Source: Melanocharis versteri (Eukaryota > Chordata > Aves > Passeriformes > Melanocharitidae). Taken from it: 64,000 bases of DNA. Each line of letters begins with the position of its first letter. The first letter of the stretch is position 1. Both the position numbers and the translations under genes were made by a program. The notes beneath the pieces are model-generated. The model was not told the DNA's origin. It ran no database searches and worked only from the letters and a program-made list of their open reading frames with translations. Shown one piece after another: positions 13,391-27,000 of the stretch. Location of the stretch: contig VZTG01010316.1 in assembly GCA_013397845.1 (NCBI GenBank), positions 856,496-920,495 of the forward strand. Reading direction: 5' to 3'.

Positions 13391-15959
13391 AAATGTTCTT
13401 GGTACTACTGGATGCTTATGTGTCCTTTAAATATATGCTGAGACCTCCTCAAGGGCAAAGTGAGCCTTATGGCCAATATGCAAACAACAAACAGTGCAAG
13501 CAGCTTTACTTGTGGGCAAACACAATATATTCCAAATTCAGAATTTTTTTTTTTTTCACAAAGCTATAAAAGTATAACATAGTTCTATTTTAAATGAGAA
13601 ACGGGTGTTTCTCTTTAAATGAGAAATGGAGGCCTGGCATCCTCTCTCTATAGACCAGAACATGTACTATGTGGGTATTTCAAAGCTTGGAAAAGACCTG
13701 AACCTAATTCAGGTTTTACATGAATATATATCATAAACCTACGTAGTTGCCACCCTGTCCCTTTTCATGATGGTGCCATGCTCACGCATAGTGACTGGTG
13801 TCTGTCCTTGAGCCATGCTGAGGAATTCAACAGTTCTCAGACTCTGTGGCCAGAATGAAGGTTACATTCAGGAAACAGCAGTGATTATGTCAGCTAGTAC
13901 CAGGATGGTCCAGGCTGTGCAGGCTGTGATCAAACTTAGGCAGGCCTGACTCAGCTTAAAATGAGTTATCTTCAGTACTGTGACATTAAAGAGGCAGATA
14001 GCAGGAAATTGGCTGCATATTTATGCAGCTCCTACAAAGCTTACCTAAGCTTAAGTTTGCATCTGCTGTCTTTGCTGTCTCTTTGGTGGAAGGAGCATCT
14101 TGAATTGTTTATTCCTTCTCTCAGCTTTTCTGTGTTCACATAATCCTGTCTGTTTGTAACGTTTTTGACATTTTAGGTCACTTCCAACCCCAAGCCTGTC
14201 CTTGAGAAGAATCCTTTTTTCTAGCCTGCATGGGCTCAGCCATTTTATTAATACCCCTGTGAAGATGTTTATGAGAGAATGACTTCTCTCCAGCACCGCT
14301 TTCTCTTTCTGCGTAGCTCTTTAACTCCTGTAGAGATTTCTTTGATTTAACTCTATCCACTCCAGTGGATAACTCATATGCATATTTGCAGTGCAGCTGC
14401 CTTCCTACCTAAGTCACAAGAGGCTCTTAGCAAATGACGTTTCCTATTTTGTTAATTCCAGTCACCTATTGCAATAACAACATCTGGGACCCCAGAGATT
14501 TCAGAAAGCTTTTTGACACATTCTTGGTATTTCAGAAACAAAGGAGTAAGCCATGGGTTGTCATCTATAATTAGTCAAGGTGGCTCAGAAGAACATCTTC
14601 AAATCTAAATATACATTTTGTCATCATCTACAGGGGATTGTCATGGATTCATTTAGGGTATGTAAGTAAAAATTGATGTTTTATGAATGTAACCTGGGTA
14701 CATGTGATAAAGGATATGCAACTTTAATTTGATACAAGTGTTTTAATTCCCCAAATGGAAGCACTAGGCTAATAGTGAAATCTAGTTTTATTAACTCATT
14801 TCAAAAACAAACACAGTTCCTCTTCAAATCAAAATCTAGCTTCTATCAAGATCAAGACATTTCTGCCACTTTTTGGCAGAAATTACATAAGAGCATCTCT
14901 CAGTTTTTGCACTGCTGAATGTAAAGTGTCACATGATTTAGCCTCAAATCAAAATCATGGCACTAACTTAAATATAGTTTGCTCTTTATTTTCAGCTGCA
15001 GTAGATCACTGGTTTCCTTGCTAGACAAAAAAAAAAATGTTTGGACTTGTGTTACAATGAAGTTAGACAATTGTTTCATAAATACACGTTTACTTAGCAG
15101 ATACTCTGATACATCACATATTTGGACATAAATGATTTTATTTATGATTCTTTGAAAATTTCTGACTACATTATAATAACTCCAGACATAATGAAAGAAT
15201 GAGGTACCACAGAAGCATGAAATACCTGCTTTGGAAGCCTTTCATTATAGTTTTTCCATCTAGCGATTCTAATGCAATGGAAAAAAGTAAAACATGTATG
15301 TGTATGCTATCATTCTAGGATTGTTTTGTTATTGCTTTAAGGGAAATATTGCCATATGCCTTGTAGCACGTTAATAGCTACCAAAAAAAAATCATGCATC
15401 AAACATAACTGTATTTTTTTTATTTATTCTTTCTCTTACATTTTCACTGAGAACAGCCTAAACTGGTTTATGAAATTCCAAAAACATCTGTATGGACTAG
15501 GGCTAGATATAATGTAGGAAAAGCTGTTCTCAGAAGCAGGTGCCTCTTTGCCAGCAGCAGAAGGGATGCTGCTCTCCTTGCATGCAATAACCAACTTGTT
15601 AAAGCACTGACCAGGAGACAAGACAGTTCAGTCATTGACTCTTGTCAAGAGATATTAAGGATTTTATTCTCAAAAGAAATGTCCTAAACCCCAGCAGCTG
15701 CTTATTTCAGGAAGGAGTGAGCCAGAATGCAGTGCCCCCCTACATCTGAAGCTTGGCCGCTATGAAGTTATGCAGTTACAGAAAACAAATTGTGGAGAGA
15801 GCACACCTGCACACCCACGTTTATTTAGGAGTTGGGAAATGAATTATCTGGAAGACCTAATAGATCTTTTTGCTTTTTTATATGTAAGGCAAGTGCTCTC
15901 ACCACATACATATATGAAATTGGAAATTAATACCAATTTTACCAGTTCAGTTTTGGTTT

Positions 15960-16077
15960 ATTTTTGGGTTTCACTTTTTTTGGTTTTGTTTGTTTTTTGT
16001 TTGCTTGTTTTGTTGGGTTTTTTGTTTGGTTTTTTGTTTGTTTGTTTGTTTGTTTGTTTTGTTTTGTTTTGTTTTTA
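15960..16077 (+). repeat. (GTTT)n / (GTTTT)n low-complexity tract
   Basis: About 115 bp of almost only T and G on the plus strand, ending in regular GTTT and GTTTT units (16024-16077). It yields spurious overlapping open frames rich in Phe, Leu, Val and Cys on one strand and Lys, Gln, Asn and Thr on the other. These are artefacts of the repeat. Confidence 0.93.
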
Positions 16078-16721
16078 TCATCGTCCCCATATTGCTTTTT
16101 ACAAGGAGGTCAAATGCTTTCGTGTATGCCCACTGCATTTTTAAGATACTTGAATTCCTTAGGCTGATCATTTTTATTACAATGCAGGCAGTGTAACAGA
16201 TACTTTGGGTCCCTGGAACTCTCTGGTTGCAAATTGCTGTGCTAATGGCATTAAGGCAATATCAGTCTTACAGATATGACCTTTAGTTTTCTTATGAACC
16301 GCAATTGCAAGATGATGGACTAGGAAAAGCTAAGTCTGCCATATGTTTCAAGAAGCAATTTTACATGTCCAAAGGATTTGCACTGTCCACAAAACTGAAA
16401 AATGTCCAATGCATTCACTTCAAAGTCAAGTGAGGACATCACTTTGACTTAGATACAACATCAGAGTTCTGAAATATGCTTGAATATTTTGAATTTGAAT
16501 AATGTTCTCCTTGCTGAGAGGTTTTAGCTTCAGCCATAGTCACTAATATATATCTTCATGAAACTTGAAATTGTGTCACTACACAGAGAGAATTAAAGAT
16601 TCATCTAGTCAAAAAGAATAAAACAGGGAAGAGAAATCTTTTTTGTACTGCTGAAACAGATACATTTGTACGGTTATAATTAACATACATATATGTATCA
16701 CTTATATGCCCATAAATATAT

Positions 16722-16749
16722 TATGCATGTTGAATACATAACATGCATA
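16722..16749. repeat. AT-rich inverted repeat (hairpin)
   Basis: TATGCATGTT at 16722-16731 is the exact reverse complement of AACATGCATA at 16740-16749, with an 8-base loop between. It sits in a long run of alternating TATA/ACATAT sequence (about 16680-16840), where short hairpins arise easily. Confidence 0.7.
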
Positions 16750-19700
16750 TATTATTTTGTAAATATCCATAGATGAACATATGTAGTATATGAAAGTATC
16801 TAACATTTACCTATCTATATCTGAATTAAATATATATATTTGAAAGATGCAGCAAAAATTCTGATGTCAGCTGGAAAAAAGGCTGGTTAAGCTAGAAAAA
16901 GTGCTTGTTTTATGAAAAAAAGTAAAATTGCCATTCACAGCATTTTATGTAATGCTGTACAAATTACCAGATATCAGAGACTGCATTTCTGGACCTGAAT
17001 AGTACTAAAAGTTGCAACTAAGGGCAAATATAAAGACACTTGTTTACAATGCAAAGGCTTAGTCAGTACTATAAGCAATATGGCAATCTGCATAGCAGAA
17101 GATATAATGCTTTGTTATGTTTTTTTACTTTACCTATCAGTTCCTACACACATGAACAAACTCAACAACACACCCATTAATTTTAACCAGTATAAAACAG
17201 GAGAAAATACAGGAAATATACTTATAAATGAACTCGAATTACTGCATACTGACTTATTTATACAATCATATGTTTACCTTATTTACTGGGTGGTAGCCAT
17301 ACATGTTTTATAAAGACATCATGAAAGCATTTAAACGTGTACTAGAGATGGGCTGGCAATCCTATTACCAGAGTTGCTGGTGACACTTCCACTCTTTTCA
17401 GCTATGATTTTGTCAAGTAACACAGTCTGATATGATACACACTATGAGTGTGCGTGACCTCTGTGTGTGTGTGACAAACTCCAAACAGAGCTGCTCAGCT
17501 TTCTAAACAATGAACTTGGAGGGGAGGGGAGGTGAGAGAGGGGAGAAGAGGAAAAAAAGCAGAGTAAAGGGGCAAGGAGCTGAGTGTCATGGAGAAGGCC
17601 ACCCTCTCCACCTGATGCTCCACTTCCACCCCAGAGCTTGGGGTGAACCCCAACGTGTCTGAATTTCATTATTCTGCTGTCAGGCAGAGGCTAGGAAGTG
17701 TCCTGGCAATAGGAGCTCTACCCTGTTTCTCCGTAATCTTCTACTTTGACCATTCTGGAATCTCAAATGGCCAAGATGGGTGCCGTGAATTCAATTCCAG
17801 GTCTGGTCTACTGAGGTGGAACATGGCATTTGTCCATTCCTTGCTTTTCAGAAAAGAGAAGACTTGCAAATAAATGCAGAAAAACATACACAAAGACTCT
17901 CATATGCTCAGTAGTTGTTTAGAAACCAGTAATACGTAATGAAAAAGGTGGCAAAATCAGCGTTGAAAAATTAGGAAACATGAAAAGCAGCTGTTCTGGG
18001 TGGTGTAAGGCACTTGCTGAGCTGGACAGAGGGGACCTGAGCAGAACCCTTGCCTGCTTGTGCCTGCCTCTTCCTGCAGACAGAGTCCTCTAGGAAGGGA
18101 TATGAAAGAAAGTTGGATAACATTTGGATAGCAAAAGGATGTCCTGATGGGACATGAAGCACAATCAAGCATCTCATAGCTGCCACCCCGAAGTCATTTG
18201 AGCTCTGCTATGAACATGAAGGGCTTAATATTGTTTAAATACTTCAAAAAATGAAGTTCTAGATGCTCCAAGGAGAACACACAAAATTACTGAGAACCTG
18301 ATTTCACAGTGGTTTAATTGTGTTTGAAAATATGGACAATATAAACCTCCTGCTCTCAAGTATTAGTGAGAATTTCTTTACCCCAAAGCACTGTTGGGCT
18401 GGGCAGCACAGAAAATTCTATAAAGCAGCAGGGTTAAACAACATGCAGTAAATATAACTCAGGAGGATCCAGGATGAACACCTGATTGTAAGTGTGAGGT
18501 ACCACAGAGTGAGGTACAAAGTATAAAATAAATATGTGAGCAAATCATTAATATGGTAAAAAGCATTATAAAGCATTTTTGAAAAAAGTGTGTTACTTTC
18601 AGCATGTCTCAACTTTTGATAATGAGGTCTTGGAATCTTAATAATGTCTTAAAGTAGTTTTTATGGATGGTAATAGAACAACATGGACATAAAGGACCAC
18701 ATTGACTCCAAATAATCTTAATTATGTATTATATATATTTCCTCATGCTTACAGGCTTGTCTAAAGAACCATAACTCTTCTGGTGCCAGATAAATATTTA
18801 ATAATGATAATGTAGAAAATACAGCTATTATATTACAAATGGTTATTTTACATCTTTATTCCAAGATGGACTTGCTTTAGTTACATGCCAGCTCTGTTAG
18901 ATTCATTGAGTGTGTTCATGGGAATAAGCAATCAGTACTCAGCTTCATTAAGTTTATATTTTTATATTTTCCACACTAGAGGAAAAAATAACATTATGGG
19001 CAGAATTTAAATAATTGCTTAAAAGTTAAGAAAATGCTTCAGTGCTTTTCTGACTAGCAACAAATTTAAACATTTGCACAAATGGATCCATGCACTGAAC
19101 TGATCAACAGCCTTCCAAATTTTTTTTCTAAAAAAAAAAAAACTTCAGAAAATGCCACAATATACTTTTTTCTCTTGCAAAAAAGCCCCTTCTTTTTTAT
19201 ATTGTGCATTTCAAAATTAAGCCATGGAGTGTTATGTAAGCAGTCCATGATGTGCTGAATAATGATAGCCAAGTTATCTTCTCAAGTGAAAAGCTGGGTT
19301 AAAACTTGGAATATTTTGAGCTTTTTAGACCTATCTTTTGCCAATAAGCAAGCTATTTCAAAAAGATTTGCTTGTGTTCACATGGTACTCTTTCTGAAGG
19401 CAATGATTATTTCTGGAACCAAACAGTCCTAATACAGAAATTAAAGGTACCCTGTAAGTTACTTTAACTAAATGCAGGAGTATTTATAATGGCAGCTAAA
19501 AAATGGAAAGTTATAGGACATTACCCCCAAAAATGAATTAGGTGACACCCATATTTCAGACTTTTAAATTCAGAACAAACACTGACCAAATACAGAGATA
19601 ATGCAGAAACATGCATGAAAGGTCCTTGCATGGCTAATCATATAGCAACCCCCTGAAATGTGCAAAAATTAATATAGTATACAGAGTAGTATTGTGTGTG

Positions 19701-20529
19701 TGCAGGGCCCCAGAAACATTTGAAATTAACCAAGAAGTTCTTCTCATGTCCTATATATGCCAGTCCTTCATACTGTGCTCTTTACCTCTAAAATTGATTT
19801 TATTTAAGTAAGAAAACATTGGTTCTAACTGGTATGATTCTGAAGTTGCTCAACTGGTTTTTCACATTGGCACTGTATGGTAATTTCACATTCTTCTGCA
19901 TATTTAAAAGTCTATTACAAATTCTAAAGAGTCTACTGCAAAATTATGGGCACTGAGAATATTTGAATAAATCTATTTAGAAAATTGCTACTGGCTGTAT
20001 ATTTGGTGTGTTCCAGTAAAGAACGTTCCACCATTGTCTTAGTGGTGACCTATGCTGTGCTCACAGTGGCTTGCTGGATGTAAAATGGAAATTCAATTTC
20101 TTATGAAAATCTGCAATGTCATCTGAGCGTGACTATTTCCATATTGTGATTGCAAGGTAAAAAGCAGTACCATAAAAACTCCACAAAACCAAACTCAGGC
20201 ATTTTGTGCGTGATATATTTTTTTTCCCCTTATAGGTAGCATGGTGGCTGCCTGGCACTTTTGTTATATTGAGGTCTGTTTACCACTACCTCCTTCCCCT
20301 GTTGAACTGGCATATTACTCCCAAACTGAAGTGCTGTCTTGATGACCAGGAGGGAAAGGATATCTTTACGTGGAGAGATGACTGTGTTTATTGAACATTT
20401 GCAACTTAAATGCAAGTTTAAGGTGATAATAAACAAGGCTATTTGCACTAAATACCGTGGTGCTCAGCTGAAAATGGTTTGCAATATGTCACTATATATA
20501 TGTGTGTATGTATATACATTATGTGTTAC

Positions 20530-20610
20530 CTTGGATACAAGGCTTGCTCTGTAGGCAGCTAACTGCTTCAGATATTCCTTCTTGGCAGCTTCGGTTTTCT
20601 TTTTGTATAC
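20530..20610 (-). CDS. TOX: TOX exon 7: end of the HMG box
   Basis: This is an 81-bp micro-exon (27 codons, phase 0 at both ends) with acceptor 'ttgtttttag' before GTATAC and donor AAG/GTAACA. It encodes VYKKKTEAAKKEYLK followed by QLAAYRASLVSK. This is the C-terminal half of helix 3 of the HMG box and the short basic stretch after it. It appears identical to the mammalian segment I remember, as expected for this highly conserved domain. It joins in frame to the GEEQKQ end of exon 6 and the SYSEPV start of exon 8. An even codon number and phase-0 ends mean that skipping would delete the end of the DNA-binding domain without a frameshift. Confidence 0.97.
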
Positions 20611-22505
20611 CTAAAAACAAAGAGTGGCACATTGGTAAATGAATCTGGTTTTGTTGTTATATATCACCGGTGTGTCTCATACATTTTCATAATGTCTTTC
20701 TAAGTAAACAGCTTTTCCTCCTCATATTGCTTAAAGAGTGAAATAATAAACATCAAGTATTTTAAAGAAAATACTGTTCCAACTGTGAAACACCCTTTAA
20801 CTAACAAGCAGTACTGAAAAAACAATATCCCTCATAGCATCTCAGGTTTAATTGCTCAAAGTGAAGTGTGGGGCATACTTTCAAATGAGACCTTTGGGTA
20901 TGGGGGAAGGTAGGTGTGACTCTCTCCACTGGCTTCCACTTGTGAGACCAGTTAAAACCCTCTGGGGAAAACAAGAATCTGCAGAAAGACATTCAAGCTA
21001 AATGAAGGAGGAGATGACAGCACCACAGAGCAGCCAAGAGAATTTCTCTCTTCCCTGGGTGAACTGTTGGGGGCAGTCAAAGAAGCCCATGGAGCTGCTA
21101 AGGATAATAAATGTTAGTCATTATTCCAGTCTTGATCCCATATTGGTCTAATTAACTTCTCAGAAGCATGGATCTATTTCTGTACATTTCTCTCAACTCA
21201 CCAAATTATTTTAAATGTGGCATGTGCACAATCTCATAATAGATTAAAGACCTTGGAGAATCACTTCAATTTTGCCCAGATTTCAAGATCAAATATAATC
21301 TGCAGGGTTAGGCGGGACCTCATAGCACTACAGTAACATGATGTTAGAAAAGCATGTGTAGATATTTAGGGTTGAAAGCTCTCAGGAGGAGAACCAGCTT
21401 CTGACCCATGGAGCCTAGCTAATGACTTGCTGTTAGCCATGTCAGCGACAGATTTAGGAACAACTCAACATTTCTGTTTGCAAATATTGCCATGAGTTTC
21501 TCACTACTTCATGTTTTAAGTTTTTTCCTGAAAGGGTAGATTTAGGAGTCATGCATGCATCTGGGCTTCATGTAACTAAGCAGGACTGACTCCTCATCCT
21601 TCTTGTTGAAAGGAAAAGCTTAGAAAACACTTAAAGGTTTAAAAGAGAGGAAGAAAAATAGAGGGAAAGAAAATTTGCTTTTTTATTGTTGCTATATTTC
21701 ATGATTTTTAAGTCACATGCCAGAGGTTAATCCACATGTAGACGGGCATTTGGGGTTCATAATATTGCACAAAATGAAACTGCAGCTTTGTGTCTCTGTC
21801 GTCCACTTCTCCAGCCAAACACACAACCTGGGCACCTGTGGAAAGCCTCCATGAGGAAAGGAGAGACTGTCCATCTTCCCCCTCCCACTTCTCACTGCCT
21901 GGTTAACTGGGCTATTGATTCAAAGCTAAAAGACAGGCAAAGCTATTTAGGAGGACAATTTTGGAGTGTTCTTCTGAATTCCACAGCTAAAAGCACACAG
22001 GAACATCTCCTCCCCAGAAAGATAAACTTTATGGAAGTTTAAAGTGCTCTCTTTTGATCTTCCAATGCTTCAGGAAAACCAGCAGTCCCGTAATGGAGAG
22101 GACCCGGCAGCACAGAGCGTGCACACAGAGGACAATACAGTTGCAGACTACAAAGGGAGAGTGGTAATGTCAGGCTGGAAGGATCCAGTACAACACCGTT
22201 TTTATAAAGAATGTACTCGTGAAACAATTTTTTGTTTCACTAACACTTTGCTTTCAGGCACAGAACAAACCTCAGATACAGGCTGGCAAAACTCAGAGGC
22301 TGCCTAAAAGGATTAAAGATTTTGCTTCCCAGGGAAGCAAAAGATCATAATGGAGACAGAGAAGTCTTAGGCTTCTAAAATTGTAAATATAAAGACAGAC
22401 AGGGAAAGAGATTGGTTTTAGCTGTGCAACTGTATCTTTGCACCCTTGTAATTTCTCCAGATTAAGATAAATATGTAGTGTTTGCTGATCTCCTATTGTT
22501 CTGCC

Positions 22506-22529
22506 AAAAAAAAAAAAAAAAAAAAAAAA
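22506..22529 (+). repeat. Poly-A run (24 A)
   Basis: Twenty-four A residues in intron 6, preceded by TTCTGCC and followed by GGTAAC. It is probably length-variable between individuals. Confidence 0.9.
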
Positions 22530-24028
22530 GGTAACAATTTGCTTCTTAAGTTGTAATTGTTTGTGATTATTAGGGGAATTACTATTTGTTTTGAAAACAA
22601 ATAAGAAATTAGTCAGCAGTCTGTTCCTAGCTGCTAAAATGAATTCAGCTTGACCTACAGAACAAAGACTAAGTTATATTGCTTTGTATATTGTAATGCT
22701 TCTGCATCACTCTGATAGCTAACTTAAAAAACAGAACTGAACAAAGAATTTTACACAGAATAATGCTCTTCAAAAGATAATGTATCTGCTGCTTCCACAT
22801 TGGGTTTTATTTTGCATTACACAAATATAAAAAATAGACACTCCTGCTGTGCTCCTACAGTCACAGCATAATTGAAAGAGTCCTCTGGGATCTGACTTTT
22901 CCCGCAAATAGTCTTATTGCACAAGGTTAACTCAGTAATATGAAGCGAACAACAGTTCTGCAAATCTCCATCTAAAACATCACTACTTCATAGGAACATC
23001 ATCAGACTGCTGTTATTTAATTATTTCCTACCTATGCATCTACCATATTTAGTCTACACACTGCCTTGCCCTCTTGAATCTTTTGGTGAATGAATAATAA
23101 TCACATGAACACCATGTCTTCCCTGGCACTATAAACTTTAACGATTTAACAGAAGGTCATTACGGTAAAAAAGTCCTTATCGAGTGGGGAAAAGTTTCAG
23201 ATGACTCCAGCCTGCTTTGATTTTGCACTGGCAAGAATGGCCCCTGCAGGCTGGCTTGCCTGGAGGGTGATCTGCTCACCCCCTTTTGTCCCCAGAAAAG
23301 CATTGGTGTGTCCTCTGAGGACAACAGCTTGAGCTCTCACTGCCTATGTGCACCGTCCTTCTGAAGGTGCCCACTCCTTAAGTAGGCTGATGATCCTCAT
23401 GCTGGTTTTGGAAATCGATTGGTCATGGCCTAGACTAAAAATCAGGGTAAATTCTGCCTGTCTGGGGAGTAAACACTTGGTAACATAAATAGCAAAGCTC
23501 TGGTCTGGCATCAGTATTTTTCTGTGAAGGCAGGTGAATGTGGCCCTGGCAGTGGTACCAATTCACTGGCTTTGTGCTGGACTGGACTTGCACTGGGGGC
23601 TTATGAAGGCAGTGCAAGTGGGAACTGTCTTCAGCATTTGCAGCTGTACATCAAACAGGTACAAGCAAGTCAGCTGCTCCTCCCAAACCCTTTTTTTTTT
23701 TCTGCAGCTGTGAAAATTTTTTAGCCCTCAGGCTTAAATAGTTTTGTGTTGTTATAAGTATAAGAGTTGCATCCTTGCAGCACTTTTAGGGAGGAAAAAA
23801 GCTTGTGTCATCACTCAAGTGTGCTCTAGAAAATAGCTGAAGGTGTTTTGAGCTTCATCCTCAAGACAGTGCCAAATTATAAAACATATCATATCCAATA
23901 ATACAATTAACATTTTTCCTGTATCATGAAGCAGGGCTCTTTATGTTGCTTATCTATACTGTATAGTGGGAATATTTAATTTTATTTATAGCATCTTAGA
24001 AATCTCCTATAAGGTCATTTTCCTGTCC

Positions 24029-24071
24029 CCTGTCAAGCAAGCAGCTATTATTAAATAAGTAACTTGACAGG
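24029..24071. repeat. Inverted repeat, 9-bp arms with 25-bp spacer
   Basis: CCTGTCAAG at 24029-24037 is the reverse complement of CTTGACAGG at 24063-24071. Each arm contains TGACAG/CTGTCA, the consensus core for MEIS/TGIF-type TALE homeodomain proteins. The motif identity is knowledge-based; any binding is inference. Confidence 0.6.
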
Positions 24072-27000
24072 AAGATATAGTTATGGATTTAAGTCATTTC
24101 CATCCTGCTTTAATTCAATTAACATGAAAATTGAACGTCAACTGATCGTCACTCAGGCAGCAAAGGCCCATTCTGATTCAGCAGCATATTTGTTTCCTTA
24201 CACAGTATATTATTTTCTATATTGTCCCAGTCAGGGAAAAATGAATGTTGGCAGAAAAAAACATCATTTGGTATATGCAGGGGGGTCAGTTAATTTATTC
24301 TTTTTCTCTTCAGCATGTTATAGAAACCCCAAAACACCAAACTACATACATTCGTCTATAAATGGAACTTGCTGGCATTATTTCCCTACTGTGCTTCACA
24401 CATGCAAACGTAGACAGCATAATACACAGGTCCTTATTTAGTAGCACTTCCAAGGTAGCTTCAAGTTCCCTTACACTGTAGAGCAAAGCATGCAGAAGGA
24501 GAGAGTACAAAACCCTACTTTGTGCATATAAATATATAAGATAGAACTAAATTAGGCCACCAGGGAAAACAAATGCCCTGGGCTCTCACAGGCTGGTACC
24601 AGCCCCCAGGTCATTGCACCAGCAAACTTTAGCTCAGGTTTCCTGGGCTGACCATGCATGTTCCACCAGAGCTATTGCAGCCTACAGCAAGGACTGAACT
24701 CTTCTCATCAACAGTGATACACGCACAAACTTAAATTGAATGCACCGAAGTTCCACTTGGAGATAGAGGGGTGGAGAGTTATAGGACAACCACTCACAAA
24801 TACTAGATTCACCAAATTAAAACCACAGTAGAACTTGTGTGCACTTTTGGTTCATGCTGCCAAGTTCTGGTCATGTTTTACTTTATGTATTTTGACTGCT
24901 GTTTAGTTCCTGTCTTTTTGTATCATAAATTCCTTGAGGCAGGCTTTATGTCTCCTGTGCTTTTCTGTGTGTTCTATAACATCAAGTTAATTACTGATAT
25001 ATATTTGAAATATACCTGTAATGTCTTAAGCCAGGTTTTTGTTCTGGTTAGCTATTTGTTCGCAATGAACTTCTTGTCAACTTGCTTGTGGAGGATTATC
25101 AACACATCACAACATGCTAGGCAGCAGGATTACTACTCTGTCACTTGTGGCTTGCACCCTTATTGCCTGAGGGGAACAGATCTCCCTTCCCCCAGTCATG
25201 ACAAGAGCCAAAACAGGCACTCAAATGTCTGCAACCACGTCCTCAGTTTTGAGTATCAGGTGCTAATGGAAAACTATTGCTAGTGACTACAGTCCGCTTT
25301 GATACTAGAGATGATGCTGGACTTGGAGACAGTGAACTAAACTGACAGATAATTTTAGGAGAAAAAGAGACTTTCAGAATTTGGGCTTCACGGAAGTCTG
25401 CAAAAGCTCTGTGCCTCCTAGCTGACAAAGCAAATTACAAAGAACCATGCTACTTCCCTGGCTTTGCCTAAATAGACGGTACGAGGATGAACAAAGAAAG
25501 GGAAGTTTTCCGTTTATCTTGTGGATATCTCCTTAGAGCTGACACATGCAAGCAAGTTACATTTGTCTTTTTAAAATGATGTAAAAGTGCCCACATTTGT
25601 TTTGGTGGAAGTGTTCCAGAAACCCCACAAAACAGTATATGCAAAAATAGTAAATCAAAAAGCAACATGACCGATTTTGTATCCTTGGTCTCTGCAGTGT
25701 TATATCCCATGGGAGTGTCATTTTCAAGGACTACAGTTACAGGAATGTCATCTGATAAAATACAGCAGGCTCCAATCCAGAATTAAATTCCACATTCAGA
25801 TTGTCGTTCTCGGCCCTAAATACTTAGGCTCATAAAGAAAACTTGTATTTTTTTCCAAGTGGGAGACATATCTCTAGTTTTAATCTCCTGATTTTGCAGC
25901 AAAGGCACCTAGAGCTGCACACACTCATCTAAAATATGGAGAAAGATATTCCCACAGCAGACAGAAAAAAAATCCTCAGAATTGCTTAATGGACATTGAA
26001 ATATGTTACCATTTGATTTTTAATCTAAGTACATACAGTAACAGAAAGAGGCCCAGGGCTAGCTATATGGTTCAGTAGTCTCTTTGACTGTAGAGCATGG
26101 AAAAGATACTGATGACATATTAGAGGCCTAGGGGAAACAATTCTGTCTTTCTGGCATGTGGAGGAAAGATCACAGGCCAAATTCAGCTCTAGCACAAACA
26201 GTGAGACTCTGTGGAGAACACTAGAAATTGCAGCCATTTGTGCCAGGCCTAAATTTGACCTTATGGTCTTGATGCTTACAGGAGCAGGACTGTACATTTT
26301 ATCAGAAGCACGTTGGATAAAAGTTGAGTACAAAACAAGTGACATTAAACGTATGATTTATGTGACAATTTTTTCCACCTGCTGGTACTCTTTTTTAAAA
26401 AAATAAGGATGTGAGCCTGAATGGAGGCATAACAATTGGGTCTAAATCCAGTTTTGTATGCAAATGACATAAAAGTCATGTTCCTATTGAAGTCAAATGT
26501 ATGGATAAAAGGTGGGGAAGAAGAAGTAGAAAATTAAGGCTATTATTTATGCAAATTGCTACAGCAGTACTTGAAACCCAGGGTCCTTTTGGCCCAGCTG
26601 CTTCCAAGTACAATAAGAAGGTGAAGTGGAGTTAAAGTCAAAACTTCATAACACAGAGGCCTTGTGCAATATTTCTCTAGGAGCTGTGTTTGTTGTGTGC
26701 TGAAAACAGATCTTAGAAATCCACCCTGAACAGGGCGTGTCTGATGTTCCCTGTGACTTCAGTGCTCCCAGAGGGCCTGACACTTCTCCTCTCTGAAGTC
26801 AATGGAAGCTGAGGGGTTCAAGAGCTGGTCATGTAGAAGCCAGAGCTATGGAAAAATCTGAAGATATAAATTTACATCTGTGTACATATATGTGCATAGA
26901 CGTGAGTTTTATCTGTGCTTAGTGTGTGCCTACTATTGGCCCATTTGTGTTCCAGCTCATTAAACCCAGATGCTTTCAGAGGAAGGGAAAAGGAGAATAC

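Larger units (their letters stand above)
7607..20529 (-). other. TOX: TOX intron 7
   Basis: This intron of 12,923 bp separates exon 7 from exon 8. It contains a CpG-rich LTR-like segment (about 11.75-12.15 kb), A runs at 7803-7817 and 11087-11106, and a tandem ATTCAG cluster near 13.35 kb. It also has a (GTTT)n tract near 16.0 kb, an AT-rich hairpin at 16722-16749 and a short GT stretch near 17.45 kb. Open frames such as 11041-11490 (minus) include A-run-encoded Phe or Lys and look like chance frames. No conserved coding segment was recognised. Confidence 0.8.

Noticed and set aside
15770..16196. Overlapping frames of up to 124 codons around the (GTTT)n tract
   Set aside because: Their length comes from the simple repeat, which lacks stop codons in several frames; the products are low-complexity.
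24837..25283. 148-codon plus-strand frame, Cys/Phe/Tyr-rich
   Set aside because: Its composition is that of T-rich intron, no motif was recognised, and its length is near the chance expectation.
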